Source: Chloroflexota bacterium (GTDB lineage: Bacteria; Chloroflexota; Anaerolineae; Caldilineales; Caldilineaceae). Taken from it: DNA of 64,000 bases. Shown one piece after another: positions 1 to 9,200 of the stretch. How positions within the stretch are numbered: position 1 is the stretch's first letter; every line of letters starts with the position of its first letter. The translations under genes and the position numbers were made by a program. The DNA lies in the NCBI GenBank assembly GCA_018969295.1, contig JAGWYN010000020.1, forward strand, positions 1 to 64,000, written 5' to 3'. The notes below the pieces were generated by a model that worked only from the letters and a program-made list of their open reading frames with translations, did not search any database and was not told the DNA's origin.

Positions 1-1
1 G

Positions 2-2002
2 TTCTTGGGGCTGGCTGCTGGGCTTTACACTGTGCAAGCAAGTGTGCCTGACGCATTGGTCGCCAATGGAGTGGTAGAGGTGGCTGTCAACCTGGATGGG
101 ATCGGTGCTGCTGCGGTCAACTTTGGCTATCAATCGCGTGGGGTGGTCAGCGGGATTGTCTATCAGGATTTGAACAACAATCAACAGCAAGACATGACCG
201 AGCCGGGGCTGGAAGGGGTCAGGCTTGAGGCAGTGCAGGGTGGGAATGTGCTGGGGGCAGTGGTCAGCCAGACGGATGGCAGCTACCGCATTGCCGGACT
301 GCCGCCTGGCACCTATCTGCTCCGTCTGGTCTTGCCTGCCGGGTTTGCGCCGGTGACGCCGCAGGAAGAAGAAATTTTTCTGACGGGTGGAAACGGGCAG
401 AATGTCGGATTTGGTCTGTTGCCTGTCAGCACGATTGCGGGGATGGTGTTTGAAGATCTCAACGGGGATGGGGTGCGCCAATTTTTTGAACCGGGGATGG
501 GGAATGTGCGTCTGGCGATTTACGGGGCCGGGGTCGATACGCTCTTCCGTACGTTTGATGACGTCTATGTGCGTGAAGTGCGCAGCGCTGGGGATGGCAG
601 CTATCAATTCCTCAACCAGACAATCGACTCGTACGATGTAGTTGTCGATGGGCTGGCCAGCTACACGCACAGCACGCCCAGCCAGGTGGCTGTCAACCTG
701 GGTCAATTCTGGACAGCAGCAGCCAGTTTTGGCTTCCAGCGCACCAATCGTGTAGCGGCCACGACGTACGAAGACTTCGACGGGAATGGCAGGCAAGGGA
801 TGGACGAGCCACCGTTGGCCAATCTGCCTGTGGTGCTGGTCAATCAATCGGCTGGGGTGATGGGGAGTGGGCTGCTGGGTGCCCAGACGACCTATTCTGC
901 CACGACCAGCAGCGTCGGCTTTGTCTCGTTCCGCGACGTTCTTGCGGGCGACTACGAAGTGCGCACTGTTCCGCCCAGCAACAGCTATGTAGCGCCGCGC
1001 ACGCTTGCCAATTTCAGCATTGCACCGGACGGCACTGCCAGCGAGCAATTTGGGTTCTTCCAGATTGGGACAGTATCGGGCAGTGTTTTCAACGATGTAG
1101 ATGGCAATGGCAAGCGTGCCGAGGTTGAAGCTGGAATGGCTGGGCTTATTGTTGAAATTCTCAACGTGGATGACAGCGTACGGGCCACACGGGTGACGGC
1201 TACAGATGGGAAATTCCGTTTCACGGCTCTGCCGGCAGGGAGCTACCGGGTGCGTGTGGCGGGCCCTTCCGGCTATGCTTCGACCTCTCTCAACCCGGCT
1301 GCATTCACATTGACCGATGCAGGCATCGGGGCCGCGGCCTTTGTGGATCTGGGTTTTGCGACGACCGACAGCATTACCGGGCGGGTTTTCTCGGACATCA
1401 ACAAAAATCGCAGCCAGGATGCCGGGGAAATTGGTGTAGCCGGCACCACTGTGACTCTGCGCAGGGCTGGGCAGACAGATCGCACAGCCAAGACTGCAGT
1501 CGACGGTTCTTTCCTCTTCTCAGCTACGGCTGCTGGAGACTTTCAGCTGGAGGTAACGTTGCCACCGGACTTCATTCCCACAACTGCGCTGGTTGCCGAC
1601 GGCACCCTGGCGGTGGACCGGGCGGGTGCGGTGACCTTTGGGATTCGCCCCAATCTGCCGAATCTGGCACCTGTGCTGCAGCCCATCGCCGACCAGAGTG
1701 CAGCGGAAGGCAGTGCCGTCAGTCTCCAGTCGGTGGCGACGGATCAGGACGACACGGTATTGGTCTATGCGGCCACAGGGCTGCCGGCGGGACTGACCAT
1801 CGACAGCGGCAGCGGGTTGATCAGCGGTGTACTGGGAACGGGGAGTGCAGGCAGCTACGCAGTGGAGGTCCGCGTGAGTGATCCTGCTACTGCTGAAAGC
1901 CGGACTTTGTTTACGTTCATTGTAGTCAGTCCCACGGCGTTGGAGCCAGAAGTGGAGCCACAGATCGACAACCGGATCTACCTGCCTGCTGTCCAGCGGT
2001 AG
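2..2002 (+). CDS. SdrD B-like repeat surface protein, C-terminal part (5' truncated by window)
   Basis: The reading frame is open at the left edge, so only the C-terminal ~666 residues are present. It contains five copies of an SdrD B-like/Cna-B-type module, each starting with a hydrophobic strand followed by a calcium-site-like segment of the type VxGxVFxDxNxNGxxDxxE (near residues 47, 143, 248, 355 and 456 counted from base 5). These beta-sandwich domains act as rigid stalks in secreted or surface proteins. Around residues 552-640 lies an Ig/cadherin-like He_PIG module (LPAGLTIDSGSGLISG), a common carbohydrate- or surface-protein domain. The protein ends in RIYLPAVQR, resembling the YLP-type terminus I recall from secreted Chloroflexota proteins; its role as a sorting signal is inference. 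No catalytic domain is visible. A strong terminator hairpin follows the stop. Confidence 0.8.
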   Translation, partial: FLGLAAGLYTVQASVPDALVANGVVEVAVNLDGIGAAAVNFGYQSRGVVSGIVYQDLNNNQQQDMTEPGLEGVRLEAVQGGNVLGAVVSQTDGSYRIAGLPPGTYLLRLVLPAGFAPVTPQEEEIFLTGGNGQNVGFGLLPVSTIAGMVFEDLNGDGVRQFFEPGMGNVRLAIYGAGVDTLFRTFDDVYVREVRSAGDGSYQFLNQTIDSYDVVVDGLASYTHSTPSQVAVNLGQFWTAAASFGFQRTNRVAATTYEDFDGNGRQGMDEPPLANLPVVLVNQSAGVMGSGLLGAQTTYSATTSSVGFVSFRDVLAGDYEVRTVPPSNSYVAPRTLANFSIAPDGTASEQFGFFQIGTVSGSVFNDVDGNGKRAEVEAGMAGLIVEILNVDDSVRATRVTATDGKFRFTALPAGSYRVRVAGPSGYASTSLNPAAFTLTDAGIGAAAFVDLGFATTDSITGRVFSDINKNRSQDAGEIGVAGTTVTLRRAGQTDRTAKTAVDGSFLFSATAAGDFQLEVTLPPDFIPTTALVADGTLAVDRAGAVTFGIRPNLPNLAPVLQPIADQSAAEGSAVSLQSVATDQDDTVLVYAATGLPAGLTIDSGSGLISGVLGTGSAGSYAVEVRVSDPATAESRTLFTFIVVSPTALEPEVEPQIDNRIYLPAVQR

Positions 2003-2047
2003 GCGAACCGGGAGCAGGCTGGGAGAAACCCTGGCTTGGAGGATGCG

Positions 2048-2082
2048 AGGCTGCTGTGCCCTGGGTACAGCAGCCTTGTTTT
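2048..2082 (+). terminator. Rho-independent terminator
   Basis: A perfect 10-bp stem (AGGCTGCTGT / ACAGCAGCCT) encloses a 9-nt loop and is followed by TTGTTTT. It lies 46 bp after the stop of the SdrD-B protein and before the convergent LuxR gene. Confidence 0.85.
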
Positions 2083-2148
2083 GGTGATGAGGGGATGTTT
2101 GGGATGGGGAAGCAAGGTCTGTTCAGCGCAGCTGCGGATTGGCGGGCT

Positions 2149-4851
2149 TCAGAGCAGGCCGGAAGCTTTGGCTTTGGCCACAGCTTCTTTGCGTGAATTG
2201 ACACTCAATTTGGCAAAAATTCTTTTGAGGTGAAAATTGACAGTATTGGGGGAAATATAGAGCTCGGCTGCGATCGCCCGATTGGTCAGGTTGCGTCCGA
2301 TGCCGTTGAGCACGCGCTGCTCGGCTTCGGTCAGCACAGCCTGCTGACGGGGCAGCCTGGCTGCTCTCTGCTGCAGTTGCTGGGCCAACGGGGCACGGCA
2401 GGCGGGCAGCAGGGGGGCCAGCCACAGCAGTTCATCCAGGACGATGCGGAGATAGCCTGTAGACGAAACCCCTTCAAGCACCGCATTCAAATTGGAAACG
2501 GCCCGTTTATGGTTGCCCTGTGCCAACGCCAGCCGTGTGGCAGCCAGTTTGAATTGAAGCTTGAGTGGGACTGAGTGGATCTGTTTGTCCATGAATTCTG
2601 TCCAGCGTTCGAATGCAGGGGCGAGCTGATCGGCAGATTTCCCACAGACCAGATAGACCTGGGTGTAGATGATCAGCGTTGAGGCGTGGTAGGGGGCAGG
2701 AGCGTCGTAGGGGTTGAATGCGCTTTGGGCAAGGATTTCCCAGGCGCGGCTTGGGGCGTTGGTCAGCAGATACCAGCGAGCGCGCAATGTGTCGATGGGG
2801 GTGATCCGGCTGCCTGCCTGTTCTGCGTAACGGCGCTCCCAGCCATCCAGGTCGGGGGCAGGGGGGGGAGGAGGCTGGTGAGGGGCTTGTATCTGGGTGC
2901 AGACTTGGATCCACAGCTCGGCCAGCACGACCCAGAAGGGGTCGTTGAGGGCGCGGCCGAGCGCTGCTGCCAGCGCAAACTGTTCGCGTGCAGCGTCCGG
3001 CTGGTCGAGCAGATAAAGTCCAATCCCAAAACTGCAATAGACCGGGGCAAACTCGCGGAGGTGATCGGCCTGAATCTGCCGGCCGAATGCGATCAGGCGG
3101 CGATACTGTTGGACTGCTCGCATGCCGGCCCCGCTGTCAAACAGGCTGTAGGCTCGAGTCCGCTGTGCAGCAATTATACCGACTGTGCATTCTGCGCGCT
3201 GGAAAGCTGCCTCTGCCGCCTCTGCGGAGCGTTCCAGCAGCGCCAACTGGCCCGTCATCAGGCCGACATTGCTCAGGACCAGGTGGCAGGCGCCCAGTGC
3301 CAGACTTTGGGTCGGGTCAAGCAGGGGGATGGCGGCTTCTGCCTGCGCTTGTGCGTTGGCCAGGTCGCCGCGCAACAAAGTGATGCTGGCCTGCTGTGCC
3401 AGCAGTTCTTGCTGCCAGGGGTGGTGAGTTGTCTCTGGCGGCAGTGCGGCTGCCACGGTCTGCATGGCAGTGGCCAGCCGTTCGCTGTAGCCGGGGCGTT
3501 CGTTGATGATGCACTGCCAGACGGCATCCAGGGCAAGTCTGGGGGAGTGAGTGCCGGACAATGTTTCCAGGTGCTTCAGCCAGTGGTCTACCATCTGGGC
3601 TTTGCCGCGCAACAAGGCGGGCAGGCACTGTTCTTCCAGAAGACGGATCTGTGCGGCCGGGTCGTTGGCCAGCTTCAAATGGCGCAGTGCAACATCGAAC
3701 TGTTTTTGTTCTGCGTACTCGCCGGCTGCTCGGCGGTGCAGAGTGGCGACCTGTTCTGGTGTGTAGAGGAATTCCAGTTGAGACTGTAAGGTCTGGCGCA
3801 GCACGGCGTGGCATTGGTAGATCTGATCGGGCAGGCTGACAGCCATCAGCAGTGAGGTCATCTGTGCAAGTGTTTGTAGATGGACAGCACTCTCTTTTTG
3901 GAGGGTCACTGCCCGACAGAGGTCAGGGGACCATTCGTCCAGCACAGAACACTCCAGCAAAAAAGTGCGCCACCGAGAAGAGGCGTGGCCCAACAGTTCG
4001 CTGACCACATATTCTTCCAGATAGCTCTGTTCGAGTGGCAAAGCATCCTGGACCGGAGGCAAGTGGGTGATACTTTGGCCCCAGCTCTGCTGCAGGGCCA
4101 GGACGGCCAGCTGCATTCCCGCCCCCCATCCTGCTGTACGAGCGACCAGGTCTGCCAGGTCGTGCTCGTTCAGCGAAGGCGTATTCAGCGCGCCCGCAAA
4201 AAAGACACGACTTTCTTCCGCCGTAAAGTGCAGTTCGGTGGCCTTGAGCTCTTGTAGCCTTCCATCCAGTCGGTGATGGATCAGGCGCAGGGACGGCGTC
4301 TGGCGGGTGGCGATCAGCCAGTGCATGCTTTGTGGCCCCCGATCGAGTAGGGTTTGCATCACCTCGTGTACGGCTGGGCTCTGAAGGCAGTGGTAGTCGT
4401 CCAAAATGCAGAGGATCTCTTGTGCGGGCAGCGTGGGCTGGGCAAGGGTGTTGACAAGGGCAGCCAGTGCCTGATCGACGGCGCCGGTGGAGGAGAGCAG
4501 CGCGTCGACAGCGGCGGCTGTGACCGGGATGACCGGGTGGAGTGCAGCTGCCAGATAGTGCAAGAAACGAATCGGGTGGTCGTCGTCGAGATCGAGCGAA
4601 AGCCAGGCCAGCAGCGCGCGCGGCGGGGTTGGGTGATCTGCTGGCAGAGCTGCGGTGGGGGGTGCGGGCGGCTGCGGGTCAAATCGATTTCGTACCCAGT
4701 GGCTGAGGAGCGTGGTTTTGCCGTAGCCAGCCGGTGCTGTGACCAGGTTGATTCGATAGTGTCGCCAATGGTCCAGCCGCTGCATGAGTCGGCGGCGTTC
4801 GACCAGGAACTGTGTATGGGTGGGCGGGTGGAGTTTGGTCTGTAAGAGCAT
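2149..4851 (-). CDS. LuxR family transcriptional regulator, MalT/LAL type
   Basis: This 900-residue protein has the layout of a large ATP-binding LuxR regulator. Near the N-terminus sits a Walker A loop (APAGYGKTT, residues 39-47), followed by a STAND-type NTPase region and a long middle part rich in helical TPR-like repeats. The last ~60 residues form a LuxR helix-turn-helix (LTEAEQRVLNGIGRNLTNR ... ISPNTVNFHLKRIFAKL). MalT-type proteins bind an inducer through the helical repeats, hydrolyse ATP and activate transcription. The cognate target cannot be read from sequence. The gene is divergent from the SDR-DUF2867 gene and convergent with the SdrD-B gene, so it is probably monocistronic. The class is abundant in Chloroflexota. 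Confidence 0.9.
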   Translation of the reverse strand: MLLQTKLHPPTHTQFLVERRRLMQRLDHWRHYRINLVTAPAGYGKTTLLSHWVRNRFDPQPPAPPTAALPADHPTPPRALLAWLSLDLDDDHPIRFLHYLAAALHPVIPVTAAAVDALLSSTGAVDQALAALVNTLAQPTLPAQEILCILDDYHCLQSPAVHEVMQTLLDRGPQSMHWLIATRQTPSLRLIHHRLDGRLQELKATELHFTAEESRVFFAGALNTPSLNEHDLADLVARTAGWGAGMQLAVLALQQSWGQSITHLPPVQDALPLEQSYLEEYVVSELLGHASSRWRTFLLECSVLDEWSPDLCRAVTLQKESAVHLQTLAQMTSLLMAVSLPDQIYQCHAVLRQTLQSQLEFLYTPEQVATLHRRAAGEYAEQKQFDVALRHLKLANDPAAQIRLLEEQCLPALLRGKAQMVDHWLKHLETLSGTHSPRLALDAVWQCIINERPGYSERLATAMQTVAAALPPETTHHPWQQELLAQQASITLLRGDLANAQAQAEAAIPLLDPTQSLALGACHLVLSNVGLMTGQLALLERSAEAAEAAFQRAECTVGIIAAQRTRAYSLFDSGAGMRAVQQYRRLIAFGRQIQADHLREFAPVYCSFGIGLYLLDQPDAAREQFALAAALGRALNDPFWVVLAELWIQVCTQIQAPHQPPPPPAPDLDGWERRYAEQAGSRITPIDTLRARWYLLTNAPSRAWEILAQSAFNPYDAPAPYHASTLIIYTQVYLVCGKSADQLAPAFERWTEFMDKQIHSVPLKLQFKLAATRLALAQGNHKRAVSNLNAVLEGVSSTGYLRIVLDELLWLAPLLPACRAPLAQQLQQRAARLPRQQAVLTEAEQRVLNGIGRNLTNRAIAAELYISPNTVNFHLKRIFAKLSVNSRKEAVAKAKASGLL

Positions 4852-5010
4852 GACTTTCTGGAAAGTGGTAAAGACTTCCCTCTGCAGAGGGCCGATCCAT
4901 GGGAATAAACAAAGTAGAGGTAGTATGCCCGATCTCTGCGGGGGATAAAAATTGGTTCTTGTCGAACGGGGCGGTGACCTGAGCGTCTATCCGAAACAAG
5001 CCGATGGCGG

Positions 5011-5016
5011 TATAAT
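5011..5016 (+). promoter_or_regulatory. Candidate -10 box (TATAAT) for the SDR-DUF2867 gene
   Basis: A perfect TATAAT lies 53 bp upstream of the ATG at 5070 in the 218-bp divergent region. No good -35 hexamer is visible at 16-18 bp upstream, so an activator or weak -35 is possible. Confidence 0.45.
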
Positions 5017-5069
5017 GGAGAGGGTTGCTGGCCTGGGGGCTGGCATAAATTTTTGTAAACGGAGACACG

Positions 5070-6599
5070 ATGAACATCCTTGTGACAGGAGCGACCGGGT
5101 ATGTGGGTGGGCGGCTGATCCCACGGCTGTTGGAACGTGGCCACATGGTGCGTGTGCTGGTGCGCGACCCGCGTCGGATTGGCGGGCGTGCATGGGCGGA
5201 GCAGGTGGAGGTGGTGGCTGGGGATTTGCTGGATCCTGGGTCGGTGGCACGTGCGGTAGCAGGGGTGGACGCCGCCTACTATCTGGTGCATTCGATGGGG
5301 GCCAGCGCTGACTTTGCCAGTGTTGACCGGCAGGCGGCGGCTTTCTTTGGCCGGGCTGCCGGCAACCTGGCCCACGTCATCTATCTGGGCGGCTTGCTGC
5401 CGAAGACGCGCAACGTGTCGATTCATCTGCAGTCGCGCGCTGAGGTGGGAGCCATTTTACACGCCTACTGTCACACCACCGAGTTTCGCGCTGGCCCGAT
5501 CATTGGATCGGGCTCTGCTTCGTTTGAAATGGTCCGTTATCTGACCGAGCGCCTGCCGATCATGGTCGCGCCGCGTTGGATTTTGAACGATGTGCAGCCT
5601 GTGGCCATCCGTGATGTGCTCAATTATTTGATTGCTGCGCTCGACCACGGGCCGCTGGGCATTGTCGACATCGGTGCGGAACGGTTGACCTTCAAAGAGA
5701 TGATGCAGGAGTATGCGGCTGCGCGCAAGCTGCAGCGCGTCATCATTCCGCTGCCGGTGCCTTTTCCGATGGCCTTTGCGGGCGCAAGCTGGGTTGGGCT
5801 GGTGACGCCGATCCCGAACGATCTGGCCATTCCATTGGTCGAGGGGGTGGTCGAGCCCGTCGTTGGGGATACGCGGCGTGCCCGCCAGGAATTTCCCGAG
5901 ATTGAGCCGATCCGCTACCGTCAGGCTGTGGAGCTGGCGATCAAGCGGATTGCGCGCGGCGATGTGGAGACGCGCTGGAGTGGCGCGCTGGGGGGAGCGG
6001 TCACCTATGAAATGCGAGAAGCGGAGGGGATGGTGCGCGAGGTGCGCAGCATTTACACCGAACTGCCGCCGCAGGCGCTCTTCAAAAGTTTCAGTTCGAT
6101 CGGCGGAGAGCGTGGCTGGCTGGTTTGGGAATGGGCCTGGAAGATCCGCGGCGCGTTGGACAAGCTGGTCGGTGGGCCGGGCTTGCGGCGCAGCCGCCGT
6201 GACCCGATCGAACTGCTGCCGGGGGAAGCGCTGGATTTCTGGCGCGTCGAGGTCGTCGACCCACCCCATCTGCTGCGTCTGCGTGCGGAGATGAAGGTGC
6301 CAGGCCATGCCTGGCTGCAGTGGGAGAGCGTTCGAGAGGGCAGTGGCACCCGTCTGGTGCAGACTGCCCTCTTTGCTCCGACCGGCCTCTGGGGAATGCT
6401 CTACTGGTATTCGCTTTACCCCGTGCACAAAATTATCTTCAGCGCTCTGATCCGCGCGATCGCACGCGATGCGGTCTATATGAATGTGGACGGTTTTGCG
6501 GACTGTCTGCCATCCCCGGGAGAGGTGGCGGCCGTTTCTGGCAACAACAGTGGAGAAAAACTGGCAGACAAATTCAGCCTGCCGCCTACCGAACCGTAG
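5070..6599 (+). CDS. SDR family NAD(P)-binding protein with DUF2867 domain
   Basis: The N-terminal ~290 residues form an extended/atypical short-chain dehydrogenase (NmrA-like) fold with the dinucleotide motif GATGYVGG (residues 7-14) immediately after the first strand. The C-terminal ~200 residues match the DUF2867 family, often fused to such domains (YbjT-like proteins); its typical end, GMLYWYSLYPVHKIIF, is visible near residue 450. Function is unknown; redox sensing or a quinone/lipid-type oxidoreductase are suggestions from the family. The ATG follows a GGAG ribosome site. The last ~40 residues after IARDA look unstructured and are read from DNA that also encodes the C-terminus of the convergent protease (overlap 6476-6599). 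Confidence 0.85.
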   Translation: MNILVTGATGYVGGRLIPRLLERGHMVRVLVRDPRRIGGRAWAEQVEVVAGDLLDPGSVARAVAGVDAAYYLVHSMGASADFASVDRQAAAFFGRAAGNLAHVIYLGGLLPKTRNVSIHLQSRAEVGAILHAYCHTTEFRAGPIIGSGSASFEMVRYLTERLPIMVAPRWILNDVQPVAIRDVLNYLIAALDHGPLGIVDIGAERLTFKEMMQEYAAARKLQRVIIPLPVPFPMAFAGASWVGLVTPIPNDLAIPLVEGVVEPVVGDTRRARQEFPEIEPIRYRQAVELAIKRIARGDVETRWSGALGGAVTYEMREAEGMVREVRSIYTELPPQALFKSFSSIGGERGWLVWEWAWKIRGALDKLVGGPGLRRSRRDPIELLPGEALDFWRVEVVDPPHLLRLRAEMKVPGHAWLQWESVREGSGTRLVQTALFAPTGLWGMLYWYSLYPVHKIIFSALIRAIARDAVYMNVDGFADCLPSPGEVAAVSGNNSGEKLADKFSLPPTEP

Positions 6600-8263
6600 C
6601 TGGCCGCCTCGATGAAATAGGTCTTGCCTTCCGCTACGCTGAGCGTGACCTGTGACTGGCCTCCAGAACTGTCGTCGTTGCAGGCTTGTCCGGTGAGTGC
6701 CCCGCGTTCGCCGGTAAAAACCGCCAGCACCGTATCGTAGCTGCTGCCAAAGGTGTCGACTGTGAGTGTACCCGCAGAAGGTGCCACAAACCGATACCAG
6801 ACCGTCGCTGATCCTTCTCCTGCGCAGAGGGAAGGGTCGTCGGTTGCCTGGGTCGCCCTGGTGGTATCCAGCTGATGGTTGAACGGGAGCGGCGCCACCT
6901 CGACCGGACTGGAAAAATTGTCGTTGGCGGGCGCAGGAGGGGGCGGACCGCCGGCAATGAAGGGCAGGAAGGTGCGGCTGTGCTCGCCGACCGTAAGCCA
7001 GTAGCGGGTGTACGGTCCATAGGTCTGCCCATACAAACCAGGGAGCAGCTCCACGCTGGCATAGATGGACCCGGTGCGATCTGCTTTCCAGATCAGGTGC
7101 GCTGACGGCTCGAAGCGGGACGTCTCTCCCCAGGCAAACCGCCCCCAATTCGTTTGTGGCGCGATGCCCTCTGTATAGGTGATCGGCGTGCGCCCGTCGC
7201 TGTCGAAAAGCCAGAGGACAGTGTGGAGGGCCGACGCTGTATCGGTGATGCTTCCGGTCAGGAACAGGTATTCCTTTCCTGCTTCGACCTCCATGCGGAC
7301 CCAGTCCTGGTCGCCCTCTTCATGAAAGGTGTGCATCTGGTGGAGGAGTGTCCCGTTCATCTGCTGCGCGTCGGCGAAATGGTTGTCTGGTTCGAAGGGA
7401 TCGCCGCCGAGGCAGCGGTTGGGGTCGGTGGTACAGGCGGTGATCCATTCCCAGTAGCTGGAGACGCGTGTGAAGACGTCGTACATTCCGCTTGCAATGC
7501 AACCGAACGGTCCCCAGCTGACAATTCCGATCTGTGTCCACGAGCCATTTGGCTGCTGCACCATCAGCGGGCCGCCGCTGTCGCCGTAGCAGGCACCCAT
7601 TGTCAGCGTTTCATAGCCGGCGCACAACATAGCGTCTGTGATGACTTCAGTGCTCTGCTGGCATCTGGTGGGGTCGACCAGCGGGAGGGACACTTCACGC
7701 AGCGCGTCTGGGTATACAGCGCTCCACCCTGATATTTCTTTAGCACCCCATCCGATCACGGTTGCGCGCAGGTGATCGAACTCCGACGTGCCAGAAATCG
7801 TCTGGTAGAGCGAGATTGGGGTATAGGTCACCGGTGTGGAGAGGCGGATCAAGGCCAGGTCGTGGTCCAGCTGTGTAGGGTCGTAGCCGGGGTGGGGGAT
7901 CACCTGGGCCCCGGGGATGCGCGTGCCGCTGTCGGAAAGGCGGTGTGCGCCGACGAGCACATCGATCAACGAGGGTTCTTTTCCTTCGACGCAGTGGGCG
8001 GCGGTCAGCACCCACTCCTCGTCGATCAAGGAACCGCCACAAAACTGCCCTGCGTAGGTATTGGGTTGGAGAGGGTCGATCAGCGCGACCTGCCAGGGAT
8101 ATGCGCCGGGCTGGGCCTCGCGTCCGCCGAGGATGTCTGGGGCATGGGCAGGTTCCTGGGCGGTCACGCCGCCGGCAAACAACAGGAAACCGCCCAACAT
8201 CCACAGGAGATGCAACACCAACAAACCAACTCTTACGAGCGAGGGAGATCGTCTGGCAGTCAT
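6476..8263 (-). CDS. Secreted S1 family (chymotrypsin-fold) serine protease with C-terminal domains
   Basis: A signal peptide (residues 1 to about 35, hydrophobic core LLVLHLLWMLGGFLLF) precedes a propeptide-like stretch and the mature start ILGG. The catalytic triad is complete: His90 (LTAAHC), Asp135 (DLALI), Ser229 (GDSGGP). The residue equivalent to trypsin Asp189 is Gly223 (GACYGDSGGP), so Arg/Lys specificity is unlikely and a chymotrypsin- or elastase-like pocket is inferred. After the protease come a beta-rich domain, a proline-rich linker introduced by TFLPFIAGG, and a pre-peptidase/PPC-like domain (TVWYRFVAPSAGTLTVDTFG). The 26-residue tail after this domain lies in the overlap with the convergent SDR gene. 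Expected location: extracellular. Confidence 0.88.
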   Translation of the reverse strand: MTARRSPSLVRVGLLVLHLLWMLGGFLLFAGGVTAQEPAHAPDILGGREAQPGAYPWQVALIDPLQPNTYAGQFCGGSLIDEEWVLTAAHCVEGKEPSLIDVLVGAHRLSDSGTRIPGAQVIPHPGYDPTQLDHDLALIRLSTPVTYTPISLYQTISGTSEFDHLRATVIGWGAKEISGWSAVYPDALREVSLPLVDPTRCQQSTEVITDAMLCAGYETLTMGACYGDSGGPLMVQQPNGSWTQIGIVSWGPFGCIASGMYDVFTRVSSYWEWITACTTDPNRCLGGDPFEPDNHFADAQQMNGTLLHQMHTFHEEGDQDWVRMEVEAGKEYLFLTGSITDTASALHTVLWLFDSDGRTPITYTEGIAPQTNWGRFAWGETSRFEPSAHLIWKADRTGSIYASVELLPGLYGQTYGPYTRYWLTVGEHSRTFLPFIAGGPPPPAPANDNFSSPVEVAPLPFNHQLDTTRATQATDDPSLCAGEGSATVWYRFVAPSAGTLTVDTFGSSYDTVLAVFTGERGALTGQACNDDSSGGQSQVTLSVAEGKTYFIEAASYGSVGGRLNLSASFSPLLLPETAATSPGDGRQSAKPSTFI

Positions 8264-8398
8264 GGAAGCCTCTATTGGAAAAAACTTAAAACGAAAGCAG
8301 CTATATTTTATAACAGTTCTGTCCAGAACAACAAAAATTTTTTTTTGACGGATTGGGTGTTAGAATGGAGCGAACAATATATTTGTCAGGAGTGCAAG

Positions 8399-9181
8399 AT
8401 GGTTGAATATCGGCAGTCTGTTTCATGGTGGTGTCTGGTGCCGGCGCTGCTCAGCCCGCAGGAGATGGTGCGTGCTGCGGCGGAGATCGGCTATGCTGCG
8501 GTAGAACTGTTGCCCGAGCTGTACTGGCCGCTGGCGCGCGAACATGGGTTGGCCATCGCTGCGGTCAACGGCCATGCTTCGATCGAAGACGGGCTCAACC
8601 GGCGTGCCAACCATGCACGCATCGTGCGCGAGCTGGAGGCCAACATCGCCAAGGCTGCGGCTTGGGGGATCGCCAATTTGATCTGTTTCAGCGGCAATCG
8701 GGGGAACCTCGACGACACCGCTGGGATCGAAGCGACCGCAGAGGGTCTGGCCCGGGTGGCTCGGCGGGCCGAAGAGGCCGGTGTGACCCTGGTGTTGGAG
8801 CTGCTCAACAGCAAGGTGGACCACCCCGACTACCAGGCGGACCAGACCCGCTGGGCAGTGGAGGTCTGCCGACAGGTTGGCTCGCCGGCGGTCAAGGTGC
8901 TCTATGACATCTATCACATGCAGATTATGGAGGGGGATATTCTGCGCACGATCGAGCGGGAGCATCGTTGGTTTGGCCACTACCATACAGCAGGGAACCC
9001 CGGGCGTGCGGAGCTCGACGCTCGCCAGGAGTTGAATTACCGCCCCATTTTCCAGGCGATCGCTGCGACAGGCTACCGTGGTTACATCGGCCACGAATTT
9101 ATCCCGCGGGGGGAGGCGGTGGCTGCTTTGCGCGATGCCTATCAACTGGCAGCGCAGAGCGGGGAGGAAGGGGGCGGGTGA
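8399..9181 (+). CDS. Hydroxypyruvate isomerase-like TIM-barrel protein
   Basis: A 260-residue xylose-isomerase-like TIM barrel of the Hyi/AP-endonuclease-2 superfamily. Family landmarks are VELLPE at strand two, LVLELLNSK with the metal/catalytic Glu, YDIYHMQIMEGD, GHYHTAGNPGR and the C-terminal GYIGHEF. Hyi enzymes interconvert hydroxypyruvate and tartronate semialdehyde; related members are sugar epimerases, so the substrate is uncertain. I chose the ATG at 8399 because AGGAG lies six bases upstream; the same frame stays open ~600 bases further upstream but without coding character. The gene stands alone, divergent from the protease and convergent with the TIGR03936 gene. Confidence 0.82.
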   Translation: MVEYRQSVSWWCLVPALLSPQEMVRAAAEIGYAAVELLPELYWPLAREHGLAIAAVNGHASIEDGLNRRANHARIVRELEANIAKAAAWGIANLICFSGNRGNLDDTAGIEATAEGLARVARRAEEAGVTLVLELLNSKVDHPDYQADQTRWAVEVCRQVGSPAVKVLYDIYHMQIMEGDILRTIEREHRWFGHYHTAGNPGRAELDARQELNYRPIFQAIAATGYRGYIGHEFIPRGEAVAALRDAYQLAAQSGEEGGG

Positions 9182-9200
9182 GGCAGGTCGCCTCTGCGGG

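Noticed and set aside
5457..7148. A 563-codon minus-strand frame across the SDR gene and protease 3' end
   Set aside because: It is antisense to two well-supported genes and shows no family features.
8345..8366. TTGACG followed by TAGAAT before the isomerase-like gene
   Set aside because: The two boxes are only 10 bp apart, too close for a sigma-70 type promoter.
7772..8398. Upstream extension of the isomerase-like reading frame
   Set aside because: It runs antisense through the protease gene and lacks coding character; the ATG at 8399 with AGGAG is the better start.
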